In this document: positions 19,701-29,081 of the stretch, in pieces
Layout of the letters: every line of letters starts with the position of its first letter
Numbering within the stretch: position 1 is the stretch's first letter
Assembly (NCBI GenBank): GCA_902572475.1
Contig: CACGGB010000002.1
Location: 23,998-87,997, forward strand
DNA: 64,000 bases
Source: an uncultured Pelagibacteraceae bacterium
Lineage (GTDB): Bacteria; Pseudomonadota; Alphaproteobacteria; Pelagibacterales; Pelagibacteraceae
Reading direction: 5' to 3'
Notes under the pieces: model-generated
Database searches by the model: none
Told to the model about the DNA's origin: nothing
The model's input: the letters and a program-made list of their open reading frames with translations, nothing else
Program-made: the position numbers and the translations under genes

Positions 19701-20708
19701 ATGAAGATTTTAATCGTTACTGATGCCTGGTATCCGCAAGTGAACGGTGTTTGTAGAACTTTAAAAAATCTTGGCGATGAATTAAAAAAAATTGGACATC
19801 AGGTTGAATATATTGAACCTAATCAATTTTTTACTGTGCCAATGCCAAAATATAATGAAATAAAACTTTCTATTAATGTTTGGCCTAGAGTAGGCAGATT
19901 AATTTCTAAAGCTGATGCTGACATAATTCACATAGCTACAGAAGGTCCGATAGGAATATTTGCAAAAAGATATTGTGTAAAAAGTAAGCTTAAGTTTACC
20001 ACGTCTTACCATACTCAATTTGATAAATATTTGAAGCTATACTATCCTTATTTGCCAATTAAGCTTGCTCAAAAGTTCCTTAAAGGATTTCACTCAAAGG
20101 CGGAAAAAATTTTAGTAACAACTCAGTCGATGAAAGATGAACTTCAAGAAATTGGTTTTGAAAAGGATAAGATGGTTGTTTGGACTAGAGGAGCAAACCA
20201 CGGGGCATTTCAAAAGCCTAAAAAGATTAATTTAGAGTATAAAAGACCAATTTATCTTTATGTGGGAAGAGTATCTATTGAAAAGAATATAAGAGCATTT
20301 CTGGATTTAGATTTAGAAGGTACGAAATTAGTTGTCGGTAAAGGACCTGATTTAGATAAACTAAAAAAAGAATATCCTGAAGCGATATTTAAAGGAGAGA
20401 GAACAAATGGTGAGCTTGCAAGTTACTTTGCTTCTTCTGATGTTTTTGTTTTCCCGAGCAAAACAGATACTTTTGGAATTGTAATTATAGAAGCTTTAAA
20501 ATGTGGATTGCCAGTAGCAGCGTACCCTGTTGCTGGACCAAAAGATATTTTTAACGGCACAAATATTGGCTCGTTAAACAACGATCTTAAAAAAGCAGCA
20601 CTTGAAGCTCTTAAGTCAGATAGAAGCGCTTGCATTGAGCATGCAAAAAAATATACCTGGGAAAATTGCGCAAAAATCTTTTTAAATAGTGCGGTATCAA
20701 ACCGCTAA
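19701..20708 (+). CDS. GT4-family glycosyltransferase, candidate glycolipid (DAG) glycosyltransferase Agt-like
   Basis: ORF 335 aa; TDAWYPQVNGVCRTLKNL, YVGRVSIEKNIRAFLDL, FPSKTDTFGIVIIEALKCGLPVAAYPVAGP. Confidence 0.82.
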   Translation: MKILIVTDAWYPQVNGVCRTLKNLGDELKKIGHQVEYIEPNQFFTVPMPKYNEIKLSINVWPRVGRLISKADADIIHIATEGPIGIFAKRYCVKSKLKFTTSYHTQFDKYLKLYYPYLPIKLAQKFLKGFHSKAEKILVTTQSMKDELQEIGFEKDKMVVWTRGANHGAFQKPKKINLEYKRPIYLYVGRVSIEKNIRAFLDLDLEGTKLVVGKGPDLDKLKKEYPEAIFKGERTNGELASYFASSDVFVFPSKTDTFGIVIIEALKCGLPVAAYPVAGPKDIFNGTNIGSLNNDLKKAALEALKSDRSACIEHAKKYTWENCAKIFLNSAVSNR

Positions 20709-20750
20709 AAAATATTTCTTTAGTCTATATCTTTAAAGTATAATCAAATC

Positions 20751-21947
20751 ATGGAATTATTATTTTACTCTCTTGCTGGAATAATTGTGATCGTAGTAAT
20801 TGTAGTATCTAGAAAATCAATTGTAGCAGGTATGGAGGCAAGATCCGATATTAAGAGAGAGAACAAACCAAGTAATAATGAAGAGGGAATAGAAGACATC
20901 ACCAATGAAAATATTGAAAAAACTAATGAGCAAGTAAAGATTATAAATCAAATCGATGATCTAATTTTAATTGTAGATAAATTTAAAAATATCAAATTTT
21001 TTAATAGTAGTGCAAAAAAAAAATTTGGAGAAAATAATTTAAATAAGCACGTGGCTACTTTATTGAGAGTTCCTGATTTACTCCAAAATATTGATTTAGT
21101 GCTTTTAAAAAAAGAGACAATTACTATGGATTTAGAATTATCCTCTCCCTCATTTCAGTTCTTTAAAGTTCATCTATTCTCTGGACCGACCTCATATGTC
21201 GATGATCCTGACTCAGTTGTTTTATTTCTAAAAGATTTAACTGATATTATAAAAGCGCAAAGGTTCAAATCTGATTTTGTAGCCAATGTAAGCCATGAAC
21301 TTAAAACGCCTTTAGTTTCTATTAAAGGATTTCTAGAAACTATAAGCGGACATGCGAAAGATGATTTAGAAGCACAAAAAAAATTCATACCGATAATGCT
21401 TGAGCAAGCTGATAGGATGGAAAGCTTAATTAAAGATTTACTTTCATTAAGTAGAATTGAGTTAGAGGAACATATACAGCCTCAAGATAAAGTAAATTTA
21501 AAAGAAATTTTAAGTAACGTTGAAGACATCCATCAAAAAAATTTAAAATCTTTTGAATTTAAAAATAATATAAAAGATGATTTCTTTATTAAAGGCGATC
21601 ATGAAAAATTAATTGAAGTTTTTTCAAATATTATTGATAACAGTATAAAATATTCAGAAAAAAATAAAAAGATCGAAGTTAATTGTGGGCAAGGTAACGG
21701 AAAAGTAATAGGAGACTCTTATACCGTGTCCATTAAAGATAATGGTATTGGAATTCCAACTGAACAACTTCCGAGAATTACAGAAAGATTCTTTAGAGTT
21801 GATGCAGCTAAAAGTAAAAAAGTTGGTGGCACTGGACTTGGAATGGCGATCGTGAAGCACATTGTTAATCAGCATAGAGGTGAGTTAGAAATAAAAAGTG
21901 AGACTCAAAGGGGCACCGAAATAAAGGTTCACTTTTCTAAATTTTAG
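20751..21947 (+). CDS. phoR: Phosphate regulon sensor histidine kinase
   Basis: ORF 398 aa; N-terminal TM, PAS-like region, NVSHELKTPLVSIKGF H-box, DNGIGIP, GTGLGMAIVKHI; upstream of pst locus. Confidence 0.9.
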   Translation: MELLFYSLAGIIVIVVIVVSRKSIVAGMEARSDIKRENKPSNNEEGIEDITNENIEKTNEQVKIINQIDDLILIVDKFKNIKFFNSSAKKKFGENNLNKHVATLLRVPDLLQNIDLVLLKKETITMDLELSSPSFQFFKVHLFSGPTSYVDDPDSVVLFLKDLTDIIKAQRFKSDFVANVSHELKTPLVSIKGFLETISGHAKDDLEAQKKFIPIMLEQADRMESLIKDLLSLSRIELEEHIQPQDKVNLKEILSNVEDIHQKNLKSFEFKNNIKDDFFIKGDHEKLIEVFSNIIDNSIKYSEKNKKIEVNCGQGNGKVIGDSYTVSIKDNGIGIPTEQLPRITERFFRVDAAKSKKVGGTGLGMAIVKHIVNQHRGELEIKSETQRGTEIKVHFSKF

Positions 21948-22010
21948 CAAATATCACAATTTTATTAAATTATGTCTTGAGATAAACGGCAAAATAGTTA
22001 AAGTTTTAGT

Positions 22011-22622
22011 ATGACTAGATTAATGAATTATATAAGTCTGGTTTTATTAACTTTAATTTTTACAACTGTTAAGGCAGATGTAAACTTAATTGAGAAAACT
22101 TTACGTTCTCAACCTCTTACAGTTTTTGATCTTGGACTTTTAAGACTTAAAAACGATCTTAGGCAAGCTAAAAACGATTTAGTTCTTGAAGTAGATAATA
22201 AAAATGTATCTACAATTTATACTGAAGCTATATTTTCTAGAAGAGACGATGGAATTCAATTAATTGTGTCAGCACCGATGAGCACTCATTTAAATGCTAA
22301 CTCGTACATGGTGGACTCAATTAAATGTAGAAAAATTTTTGAAAAAGTTAAAAATAATCTTTTAAAAGGACAAAACGAGAGCAATATGATTCACTCAAAA
22401 GCTGCATCTTATTTAAGTGAAGTATTCACCGCTCCAACACAATGGAATGCTTGGAGATATGATAAAAGTTTTACACAAAAATTAGTTAACTTTGTGCAAC
22501 TAGAAGTTACATTAAAGCCAACTCAATCCTACGCAGTTAAAAATAAAGTAAGACCTTTTAGTTGCGGAGGGTCTTTAGCCTCTGATTATCAACAAATCGA
22601 GATAACTAGAAAGTTCAACTAA
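22011..22622 (+). CDS. Secreted/periplasmic protein of unknown function between phoR and pstS
   Basis: ORF 203 aa; N-terminal hydrophobic signal-like segment (YISLVLLTLIFTTVKA). Confidence 0.75.
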   Translation: MTRLMNYISLVLLTLIFTTVKADVNLIEKTLRSQPLTVFDLGLLRLKNDLRQAKNDLVLEVDNKNVSTIYTEAIFSRRDDGIQLIVSAPMSTHLNANSYMVDSIKCRKIFEKVKNNLLKGQNESNMIHSKAASYLSEVFTAPTQWNAWRYDKSFTQKLVNFVQLEVTLKPTQSYAVKNKVRPFSCGGSLASDYQQIEITRKFN

Positions 22623-22632
22623 AAAGTTATCA

Positions 22633-22661
22633 TTTTAATAAATTTGTAACATATCTGTAAT
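22633..22661 (+). promoter_or_regulatory. Candidate Pho box array upstream of pstS
   Basis: TTTTAAT-AAAT-TTGTAAC-ATAT-CTGTAAT: three 7-mers with 11-bp period, 69 nt upstream of the pstS start. Confidence 0.7.
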
Positions 22662-22729
22662 AATTAAGAGTCCTCTTAATTTTATGAATCCAATGTTTGT
22701 TAATTAATTAATAAATGAAAGGATAAACA

Positions 22730-23734
22730 ATGAAAAAACTATCAATCGCTTTAGCTTCATTAGTTGCAATGTTAGTTGTAACTTCTGCTCAAGCTAGAGA
22801 TCAGATTAAAATCGTAGGTTCTTCAACTGTATTCCCTTATGCAACAATCGTTGCTGAAAGATTTGGTTCGTCTGGTAAATTTAAAACACCAGTAATCGAG
22901 TCAACAGGAACAGGTGGTGGAGCTAAATTATTCTGTGCTGGAGTTGGTACAGAGCACCCAGACATAACAAATGCATCTAGAGCTATGAAGGCTAAAGAGT
23001 ATGCGCTATGTCAAAAAAATGGTGTTGAAGAAATCGTAGAGATTACAGTTGGTAACGACGGAATAACGTTAGCTTATTCTAAAGATGCTAAACCAGTAAA
23101 CTTTACAAAAAAACAATTATGGGCAGCATTAGCAAAAGAGGTTGCTAAAGATGGTGCGTTAGTACCAAATCCATATAAAAATTGGAGTGATATCGACCCA
23201 TCATTACCAAACTACCCTATCAAAGTTATGGTGCCTCCAGGAACATCAGGAACAAGAGATGCTTGGAATTCATTAGTAATGAAAAAAGGTATCGATGATG
23301 CTTCCAAAAAAGCTGGCGCTAAATATAAAGCGTTAAGAGAAGATGGTGCGGTAATTGAAGTTGGTGAGAACGACTCACTTATTATTCAAAAATTAGCTGC
23401 GGACAAAGAAATGTTCGGTTTCTTTGGTTTCAGTTATTTCTTAGCTGCAAAAGATAAATTGCAAGCTGCAAGCATTGAAGGTGGTCAACCAAGTCTATCT
23501 TCGATTCAAGATTACAGTTACGCAGTTGCAAGACCTTTATTCTTCTATGTGAAAAAAGCTCACGTGGGCGTTGTACCTGGCTTACATGAATTCGTAAAAG
23601 AGTTCACAAGTAAAAAAGCTATGGGTAATAAAGGTTATTTAACTGATATCGGGCTAGTACCTCTAGATGGCAAGTTATACAAAACATCTAGAACTAACGC
23701 TACGAAGTTAGTTAACATGCCTGCTAAGAAGTAG
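22730..23734 (+). CDS. pstS: Phosphate ABC transporter substrate-binding protein
   Basis: ORF 334 aa; signal peptide, IKIVGSSTVFPYATIVAERF, GTGGGAKLFCAG, PPGTSGTRDAW. Confidence 0.96.
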   Translation: MKKLSIALASLVAMLVVTSAQARDQIKIVGSSTVFPYATIVAERFGSSGKFKTPVIESTGTGGGAKLFCAGVGTEHPDITNASRAMKAKEYALCQKNGVEEIVEITVGNDGITLAYSKDAKPVNFTKKQLWAALAKEVAKDGALVPNPYKNWSDIDPSLPNYPIKVMVPPGTSGTRDAWNSLVMKKGIDDASKKAGAKYKALREDGAVIEVGENDSLIIQKLAADKEMFGFFGFSYFLAAKDKLQAASIEGGQPSLSSIQDYSYAVARPLFFYVKKAHVGVVPGLHEFVKEFTSKKAMGNKGYLTDIGLVPLDGKLYKTSRTNATKLVNMPAKK

Positions 23735-23750
23735 TAGTATCAATTAAACA

Positions 23751-23776
23751 AAAAGGGGGTATTTTACCCCCTTTTT
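23751..23776 (+). terminator. Terminator/attenuator hairpin between pstS and pstC
   Basis: AAAAGGGGGTATTTTACCCCCTTTTT, G5/C5 stem followed by T5. Confidence 0.85.
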
Positions 23777-23793
23777 ATCTCTGGAAGCTCAAT

Positions 23794-25170
23794 ATGAATT
23801 TAATACTTGTAACTTTTATTATTCTCTTAGCTTTCACAAGTTATTATTTCGGTAGAAAAAAAGCTCTAGTTATTCAATCATCACAAAGACTTACGGCATT
23901 ACCAAAATTTTATGGATATTATTTAGCTGCTTGGTGTGCTGCACCAGCATTAATAATTTTTGCTCTTTGGTCAGTTTTTGAACCATCAATAGTTAAAACA
24001 TTTATTTTACAAGATTACACTGATCAGAACTTAACTAAAAATGAGCTTCAGCTTATTTACACAAAGGTTAAAGCATTAGCCGCAGGAACTTACACGGGAA
24101 ATATTACTAATTTTCTAGATGAGTCTGCTAATAAGTACATTCAATTAAAAGGAATAGCTAACAGCGCTAAAGTAGCAATTATTTTAGCAATTTTAATTTT
24201 CTCTCTGAGTTTTGCGTATAGATCTGTTCAGAAAAATGATCGAATGAGAGAACCAGTAGAAATTTTTCTTAAATGGGTGTTATTTGTTGCATCATTAGGC
24301 GCAGTTTTAGTTACAATCGGAATAGTTTTTTCACTTTTATTCGAAGCGATTAGGTTTTTTCAAGCAGTAAAAATCTTTGACTTTATATTCGGAACTCATT
24401 GGTATCCTGCTAAAACTTTTGTAAGAGATGGCCAACCAGATCCTGAATTAATGAAGGATGCTTTCGGAGCTGTGCCTTTATTTGCTGGAACTTTTTTTAT
24501 TGCTTTTATTGCAATGTGTGTTGCCATCCCCATAGGTTTGCTGAGTGGGATATATCTATCTGAGTATGCTGGAAGAGGCGTAAGAAAATATGCGAAACCT
24601 ATTATTGAGATTTTAGCTGGTATTCCAACAGTGGTATATGGTTTTTTTGCAGCTTTAACCGTCGGTCCTTTTGTTAAAGAAATTGGTAACGCTATGGGTT
24701 TACAAGTTTCAGCGGAGAGCGCTTTAGCTGCAGGAGCAGTTATGGGAGTAATGATAATTCCTTTTATTTCAAGTCTAAGCGATGACGTTATGACGGCAGT
24801 ACCTCAAAATTTAAGAGATGGGAGTTACGCAATGGGCGCAACAAAATCTGAAACTGTAAAAAAAGTAATTTTTCCAGCAGCCCTACCTGGTATCGTAGGT
24901 TCGATACTTTTAGCAGTATCGAGAGCGATAGGAGAAACAATGATTGTTGTAATGGCCTCAGGACTAGCGGCTAATCTTACAATGAATCCACTTGAGTCAA
25001 CTTCTACCATTACAGCGCAAATTGTAGTAATTTTAATTGGAGACCAACAATTTGGAGATCCAAAAACTCAATCAGCTTTTGCATTAGGAATATCTTTATT
25101 TATAGTAACTTTATTCTTAAATGTAATCGCTCTTTCAGTTGTTAAAAAATATAGGGAAAAATATGAATAG
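23794..25170 (+). CDS. pstC: Phosphate ABC transporter permease PstC
   Basis: ORF 458 aa; EILAGIPTVVYGFFAALTVGPFV, AIGETMIVVMASG. Confidence 0.94.
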   Translation: MNLILVTFIILLAFTSYYFGRKKALVIQSSQRLTALPKFYGYYLAAWCAAPALIIFALWSVFEPSIVKTFILQDYTDQNLTKNELQLIYTKVKALAAGTYTGNITNFLDESANKYIQLKGIANSAKVAIILAILIFSLSFAYRSVQKNDRMREPVEIFLKWVLFVASLGAVLVTIGIVFSLLFEAIRFFQAVKIFDFIFGTHWYPAKTFVRDGQPDPELMKDAFGAVPLFAGTFFIAFIAMCVAIPIGLLSGIYLSEYAGRGVRKYAKPIIEILAGIPTVVYGFFAALTVGPFVKEIGNAMGLQVSAESALAAGAVMGVMIIPFISSLSDDVMTAVPQNLRDGSYAMGATKSETVKKVIFPAALPGIVGSILLAVSRAIGETMIVVMASGLAANLTMNPLESTSTITAQIVVILIGDQQFGDPKTQSAFALGISLFIVTLFLNVIALSVVKKYREKYE

Positions 25171-26434
25171 TTTTAAGAAAAATTTATTAAAAAAAAGATA
25201 TAACGCTGAAAGAAGATTTCAATGGTATGGCAAAATAGCTATAGGATTAGCTTTAAGCTTTTTAGCAGTTTTTATGTTTCAGATATTTTCAAAAGGTTAC
25301 TCAGCTTTCCAAAAAACTTGGATAGTAACAGAAGTTCATTATGATAAAGAATTACTTTTAATCGATGCAGAAAGCCCATCAAAAGATGATTTAGAAAATG
25401 CAGACTATTATGATGTTGCTTACAAAGCTATGACCTCATTAGATCCTGGACTTCCTGAAGAAGAGGATCGTCAATTGATACAAATGGTTTCGTATAAATA
25501 TGAGGCAGAGGTTAAAGATCTACTTTTAAAAAATCCAGACTATCTAGGTAAAATAGTGCCCATAAAATTAACAGCTTCTGATGATGTTGATCAAGTTCAT
25601 AAGGGAAATTATCCAAGAGATATTCCTGAGGAGAATAGAAGAGTAAATGATTACCAGTTGCAGATTTACGATATGCTTAATGAAAGAGGAGATATTTTAT
25701 CAGAGTTTAACATTAGTTTTTTTACAAGTCCTGATTCAAGAGAGGCAGAACTAGCAGGTATAGCTAGCTCGTTTATGGGAACAGTTTTTAGTATACTAGT
25801 ATGTTTAGCGTTTTCATTTCCTGTTGCAGTGTTAGCTGCAATTTATCTCGAGGAATTCGCACCAAAAAATAAATTTACAGATTTTATAGAAGTAAACATT
25901 AATAATTTAGCAGCTGTTCCATCGATAGTATTTGGTTTGCTAGGTCTTGGTGTTTTATTAGCAGTTTTTAATTTACCAAGATCGACACCACTTGTTGGAG
26001 GAATTACTTTGTCTCTTATGACATTACCAACAATAATTATTGCTGCAAGAGCTTCTTTAAAAGCTGTTCCCCCAAGTATAAGAGAAGCTGCTTTAGCGAT
26101 GGGTGCAAGTAATATGCAAACAACCATGCATCATACTGTGCCACTATCAATGCCTGGAACTTTATCTGGAACGATAATTGGCTTGGCTCAAGCTTTAGGG
26201 GAAACAGCCCCTTTAATTTTAATAGGAATGGTTGCTTTTGTGAATACAATACCTGGTACGCCAGTTGATCCTGCTGCAAGTTTACCAGTTCAGATATATA
26301 TATGGTCAGAAAGTGCTGAGAGGGGTTTCGTTGAAAAAGTATCTGCATGTATTATGGTGCTTCTAGCTTTTTTAATTTTAATGAACTTGGCAGCTCAAAT
26401 CGTTAGACACAAATTTGAAAAGAAATGGAGTTAA
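25163..26434 (+). CDS. pstA: Phosphate ABC transporter permease PstA
   Basis: ATG at 25163 within ORF 25139-26434; NNLAAVPSIVFGLLGLGVLL, GLAQALGETAPLILIGM. Confidence 0.93.
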   Translation: MNSFKKNLLKKRYNAERRFQWYGKIAIGLALSFLAVFMFQIFSKGYSAFQKTWIVTEVHYDKELLLIDAESPSKDDLENADYYDVAYKAMTSLDPGLPEEEDRQLIQMVSYKYEAEVKDLLLKNPDYLGKIVPIKLTASDDVDQVHKGNYPRDIPEENRRVNDYQLQIYDMLNERGDILSEFNISFFTSPDSREAELAGIASSFMGTVFSILVCLAFSFPVAVLAAIYLEEFAPKNKFTDFIEVNINNLAAVPSIVFGLLGLGVLLAVFNLPRSTPLVGGITLSLMTLPTIIIAARASLKAVPPSIREAALAMGASNMQTTMHHTVPLSMPGTLSGTIIGLAQALGETAPLILIGMVAFVNTIPGTPVDPAASLPVQIYIWSESAERGFVEKVSACIMVLLAFLILMNLAAQIVRHKFEKKWS

Positions 26435-27190
26435 ATGAGTAAAATAAAAGCGGAAAATGTAAATGTTTATTACGGATCCAAACAGGCATTATTTGACGTC
26501 TCTATAGATATAGCAGAAAAAGAAGTTACAGCTTTAATTGGACCATCTGGGTGTGGAAAGTCTACTTTCTTAAGATGCTTGAACAGGATGAACGACGTCA
26601 TAGAAATTTGTAGAGTTGAAGGCAGTATTAAAATGGACAACCTAGAACTGAATTCAAGAAAGTTAGATGTTGTGAGACTTAGGGAGAACGTTGGTATGGT
26701 TTTTCAAAAACCCAATCCATTCCCTAAAACAATTTATGAAAATGTAGCTTATGGTCCTACTATTCACGGTATTGCACAGAGCAAAGAAGAAATGGATCAA
26801 ATAGTTGAAACAAGTTTGAAAAAAGCTGCCTTGTGGAACGAAGTTAAAGATAGACTTGATGAAATCGGAACTGGCTTATCAGGAGGTCAACAGCAACGAC
26901 TATGTATTGCTAGAGCTATATCTGTAAGTCCAGAAGTGATTCTTATGGACGAACCATGTTCAGCGCTTGACCCAATAGCAACAGCTCAAATTGAAGAACT
27001 TATAGATGATCTTAAAAAAGAGGTCACAATTGTGATAGTTACCCACTCAATGTCACAAGCAGCTAGGGTATCTCAAAAAACAGGTTTCTTTCATTTGGGA
27101 AAACTTATAGAATTTGGACCAACAGATAAAATATTTAAAAATCCTGATAATCAGCAAACTCAGGATTATATTACAGGAAGGTTTGGTTAA
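26435..27190 (+). CDS. pstB: Phosphate ABC transporter ATP-binding protein
   Basis: ORF 251 aa; [55 protein letters not shown]. Confidence 0.97.
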   Translation: MSKIKAENVNVYYGSKQALFDVSIDIAEKEVTALIGPSGCGKSTFLRCLNRMNDVIEICRVEGSIKMDNLELNSRKLDVVRLRENVGMVFQKPNPFPKTIYENVAYGPTIHGIAQSKEEMDQIVETSLKKAALWNEVKDRLDEIGTGLSGGQQQRLCIARAISVSPEVILMDEPCSALDPIATAQIEELIDDLKKEVTIVIVTHSMSQAARVSQKTGFFHLGKLIEFGPTDKIFKNPDNQQTQDYITGRFG

Positions 27191-27870
27191 TGAGTGAAAA
27201 ACCGCACATTGTAAAATCTTACGAAGAGCAACTTCAGTTATTAAAAGATACAATAGTGAAAATGGGAACTGGAGTTGAGAAACAGCTTGAAAACACTATT
27301 CAATCTTTAGTTAAAAAAGACATTAGTTTAGCAGAAAAATCTATCAAAGATGACGAATTGACTGATAAGTATGAAATAAATATAGAAGAGCAAGTTGTAA
27401 ATTTGATTGCCTTAAGGCAACCTATGGCAATAGATTTAAGAGAAACAGTTGTTGCCTTAAAAGTTTCTTCAGACTTAGAGAGAATTGGTGATTTAGCAAA
27501 AAACATCTCAAAACGATTAACTAAAATTGGAACTGATTTACCTAATGATATTACTAAAAATTTCGAAATAGCTGGTTTAAAAGCATCAAAACAAGTCAAT
27601 GCAGTTTTAAATTCGTATTTACATAGAGCTAAAGATACAGCAGAAAATGTTTGGAATTCTGATGAAGAAATAGATCAAATGACTAATTCTAATATGGAAG
27701 CTGCAGTAAAGCATTTAGAAAAAAATAAAAACGATGTACAAAAAGTAACCCAACTACTTTTCATGCTTAAAAATATTGAGAGGATTGGAGATCATGCAAC
27801 CAATATTGCAGAGCAAGTTTATTTTCTGATTACAGGAGATTATTTAGAGGGAGACCGACCAAAAGGATAA
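27190..27870 (+). CDS. phoU: Phosphate signaling complex protein PhoU
   Basis: ORF 226 aa; RQPMAIDLRETVVALKVSSDLERIGDLAKNI, NIERIGDHATNIAE. Confidence 0.96.
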   Translation: MSEKPHIVKSYEEQLQLLKDTIVKMGTGVEKQLENTIQSLVKKDISLAEKSIKDDELTDKYEINIEEQVVNLIALRQPMAIDLRETVVALKVSSDLERIGDLAKNISKRLTKIGTDLPNDITKNFEIAGLKASKQVNAVLNSYLHRAKDTAENVWNSDEEIDQMTNSNMEAAVKHLEKNKNDVQKVTQLLFMLKNIERIGDHATNIAEQVYFLITGDYLEGDRPKG

Positions 27871-28553
27871 TGAGGGCAAATTTATTCATTGTTGAAGATG
27901 AAATACCCATCGTAACTTTACTTAAATACAATTTAGAAAAAGAGGGTCACAAAGTTGATTATGCAGTCAATGGAGAAGACGCTATTAGAAATATAAAGGA
28001 AAAAAATCCTGATTTAATTTTATTAGATTGGATGTTGCCAGATATTTCAGGTGTTGAAGTCTGTAAAAATTTGAAAAGAAGCAATCTTCACAAAAATATC
28101 CCAATCATTATGTTAACAGCCAAAGGTGAGGAAGAAGACAAACTTAAAGGATTTGAAACAGGAGCTGATGACTACGTAACTAAGCCATTCAGCCAAAAAG
28201 AACTTATTGCAAGAGTTAACGCTTTATTAAAGAGATCTAAACCAAGTGTTGCCGCTGATGTTGTAGTATTTGAGGATCTTAAAGTAGATAGAGTTCAACG
28301 AAGAGTTTATAGAGCAGATAAACAAGTTATAGTTGGCCCAACCGAATTTAAACTAATTGATTTTTTAATAAAGAATCCAAAAAGAGTATATTCGCGTGAG
28401 CAACTTCTAAATTCTGTATGGGGAGATGATATTTATGTTGAGTCCAGAACTATAGATGTTCATATAAGAAGACTAAGAAAAGCAATAAATATTGATGGCA
28501 AGAAAGATCTTATCAGAACAGTAAGATCTGCTGGCTATTCCTTAGATGTTTGA
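27870..28553 (+). CDS. phoB: Phosphate regulon response regulator
   Basis: ORF 227 aa; receiver domain LDWMLPDISG, TAKGEEEDKLKGFETGADDYVTKPFS, OmpR-type winged helix C-terminus. Confidence 0.95.
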   Translation: MRANLFIVEDEIPIVTLLKYNLEKEGHKVDYAVNGEDAIRNIKEKNPDLILLDWMLPDISGVEVCKNLKRSNLHKNIPIIMLTAKGEEEDKLKGFETGADDYVTKPFSQKELIARVNALLKRSKPSVAADVVVFEDLKVDRVQRRVYRADKQVIVGPTEFKLIDFLIKNPKRVYSREQLLNSVWGDDIYVESRTIDVHIRRLRKAINIDGKKDLIRTVRSAGYSLDV

Positions 28554-29059
28554 AGATCTTTTGGCTTTATAAATGATATTAATTTTCCTTTAACTTTTGA
28601 TAACTTTTCCCAATCATTGAAATTAAAACTTACTTCAGCAACGGCTGCAGTAGGAAATTTTCTTTTTAAATTTTCAAATTGTTCGGAGTTTTCTTTAAGA
28701 CAGATTCGATTTATGAGTTCACTAATTGAAGGTTCATGATTGATTAAAAGTAAAGTTTTATAATTATCAACTGTTTGTTTTAAGATATGAATAATTTCAT
28801 CCTCACTAGCATGATAAAGCGCTTTTTTTTTAATAATTTTCTTAAAACTGATTTTTTCTGACAATATATTTAATGTTTGTATTGTCCTTTTTGAGGATGA
28901 GCAATAAACTAAATCAAATTTTAACTTCTTTTTAATAAAAAATTCACAAATTAATTTTGCTGAATTTTTCCCTCTTTTATTCAATGGCCTGTCATGATCA
29001 TCTAAATTTGGAAAATCCCAACTAGATTTAGCATGTCTCATCGCATATAATTTAAACAT
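28535..29059 (-). CDS. sixA: Phosphohistidine phosphatase SixA-like (histidine phosphatase superfamily)
   Basis: ORF 174 aa; YAMRHAKSSWD, LLINHEPSI; converges on phoB with 19-nt overlap. Confidence 0.85.
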   Translation of the reverse strand: MFKLYAMRHAKSSWDFPNLDDHDRPLNKRGKNSAKLICEFFIKKKLKFDLVYCSSSKRTIQTLNILSEKISFKKIIKKKALYHASEDEIIHILKQTVDNYKTLLLINHEPSISELINRICLKENSEQFENLKRKFPTAAVAEVSFNFNDWEKLSKVKGKLISFIKPKDLQTSKE

Positions 29060-29081
29060 ATTTTTAATTTAACATTTAAAT

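Noticed and set aside
25843-26348. Two minus-strand ORFs (94 and 103 aa) within pstA
   Set aside because: Antisense to conserved pstA, no recognisable domains
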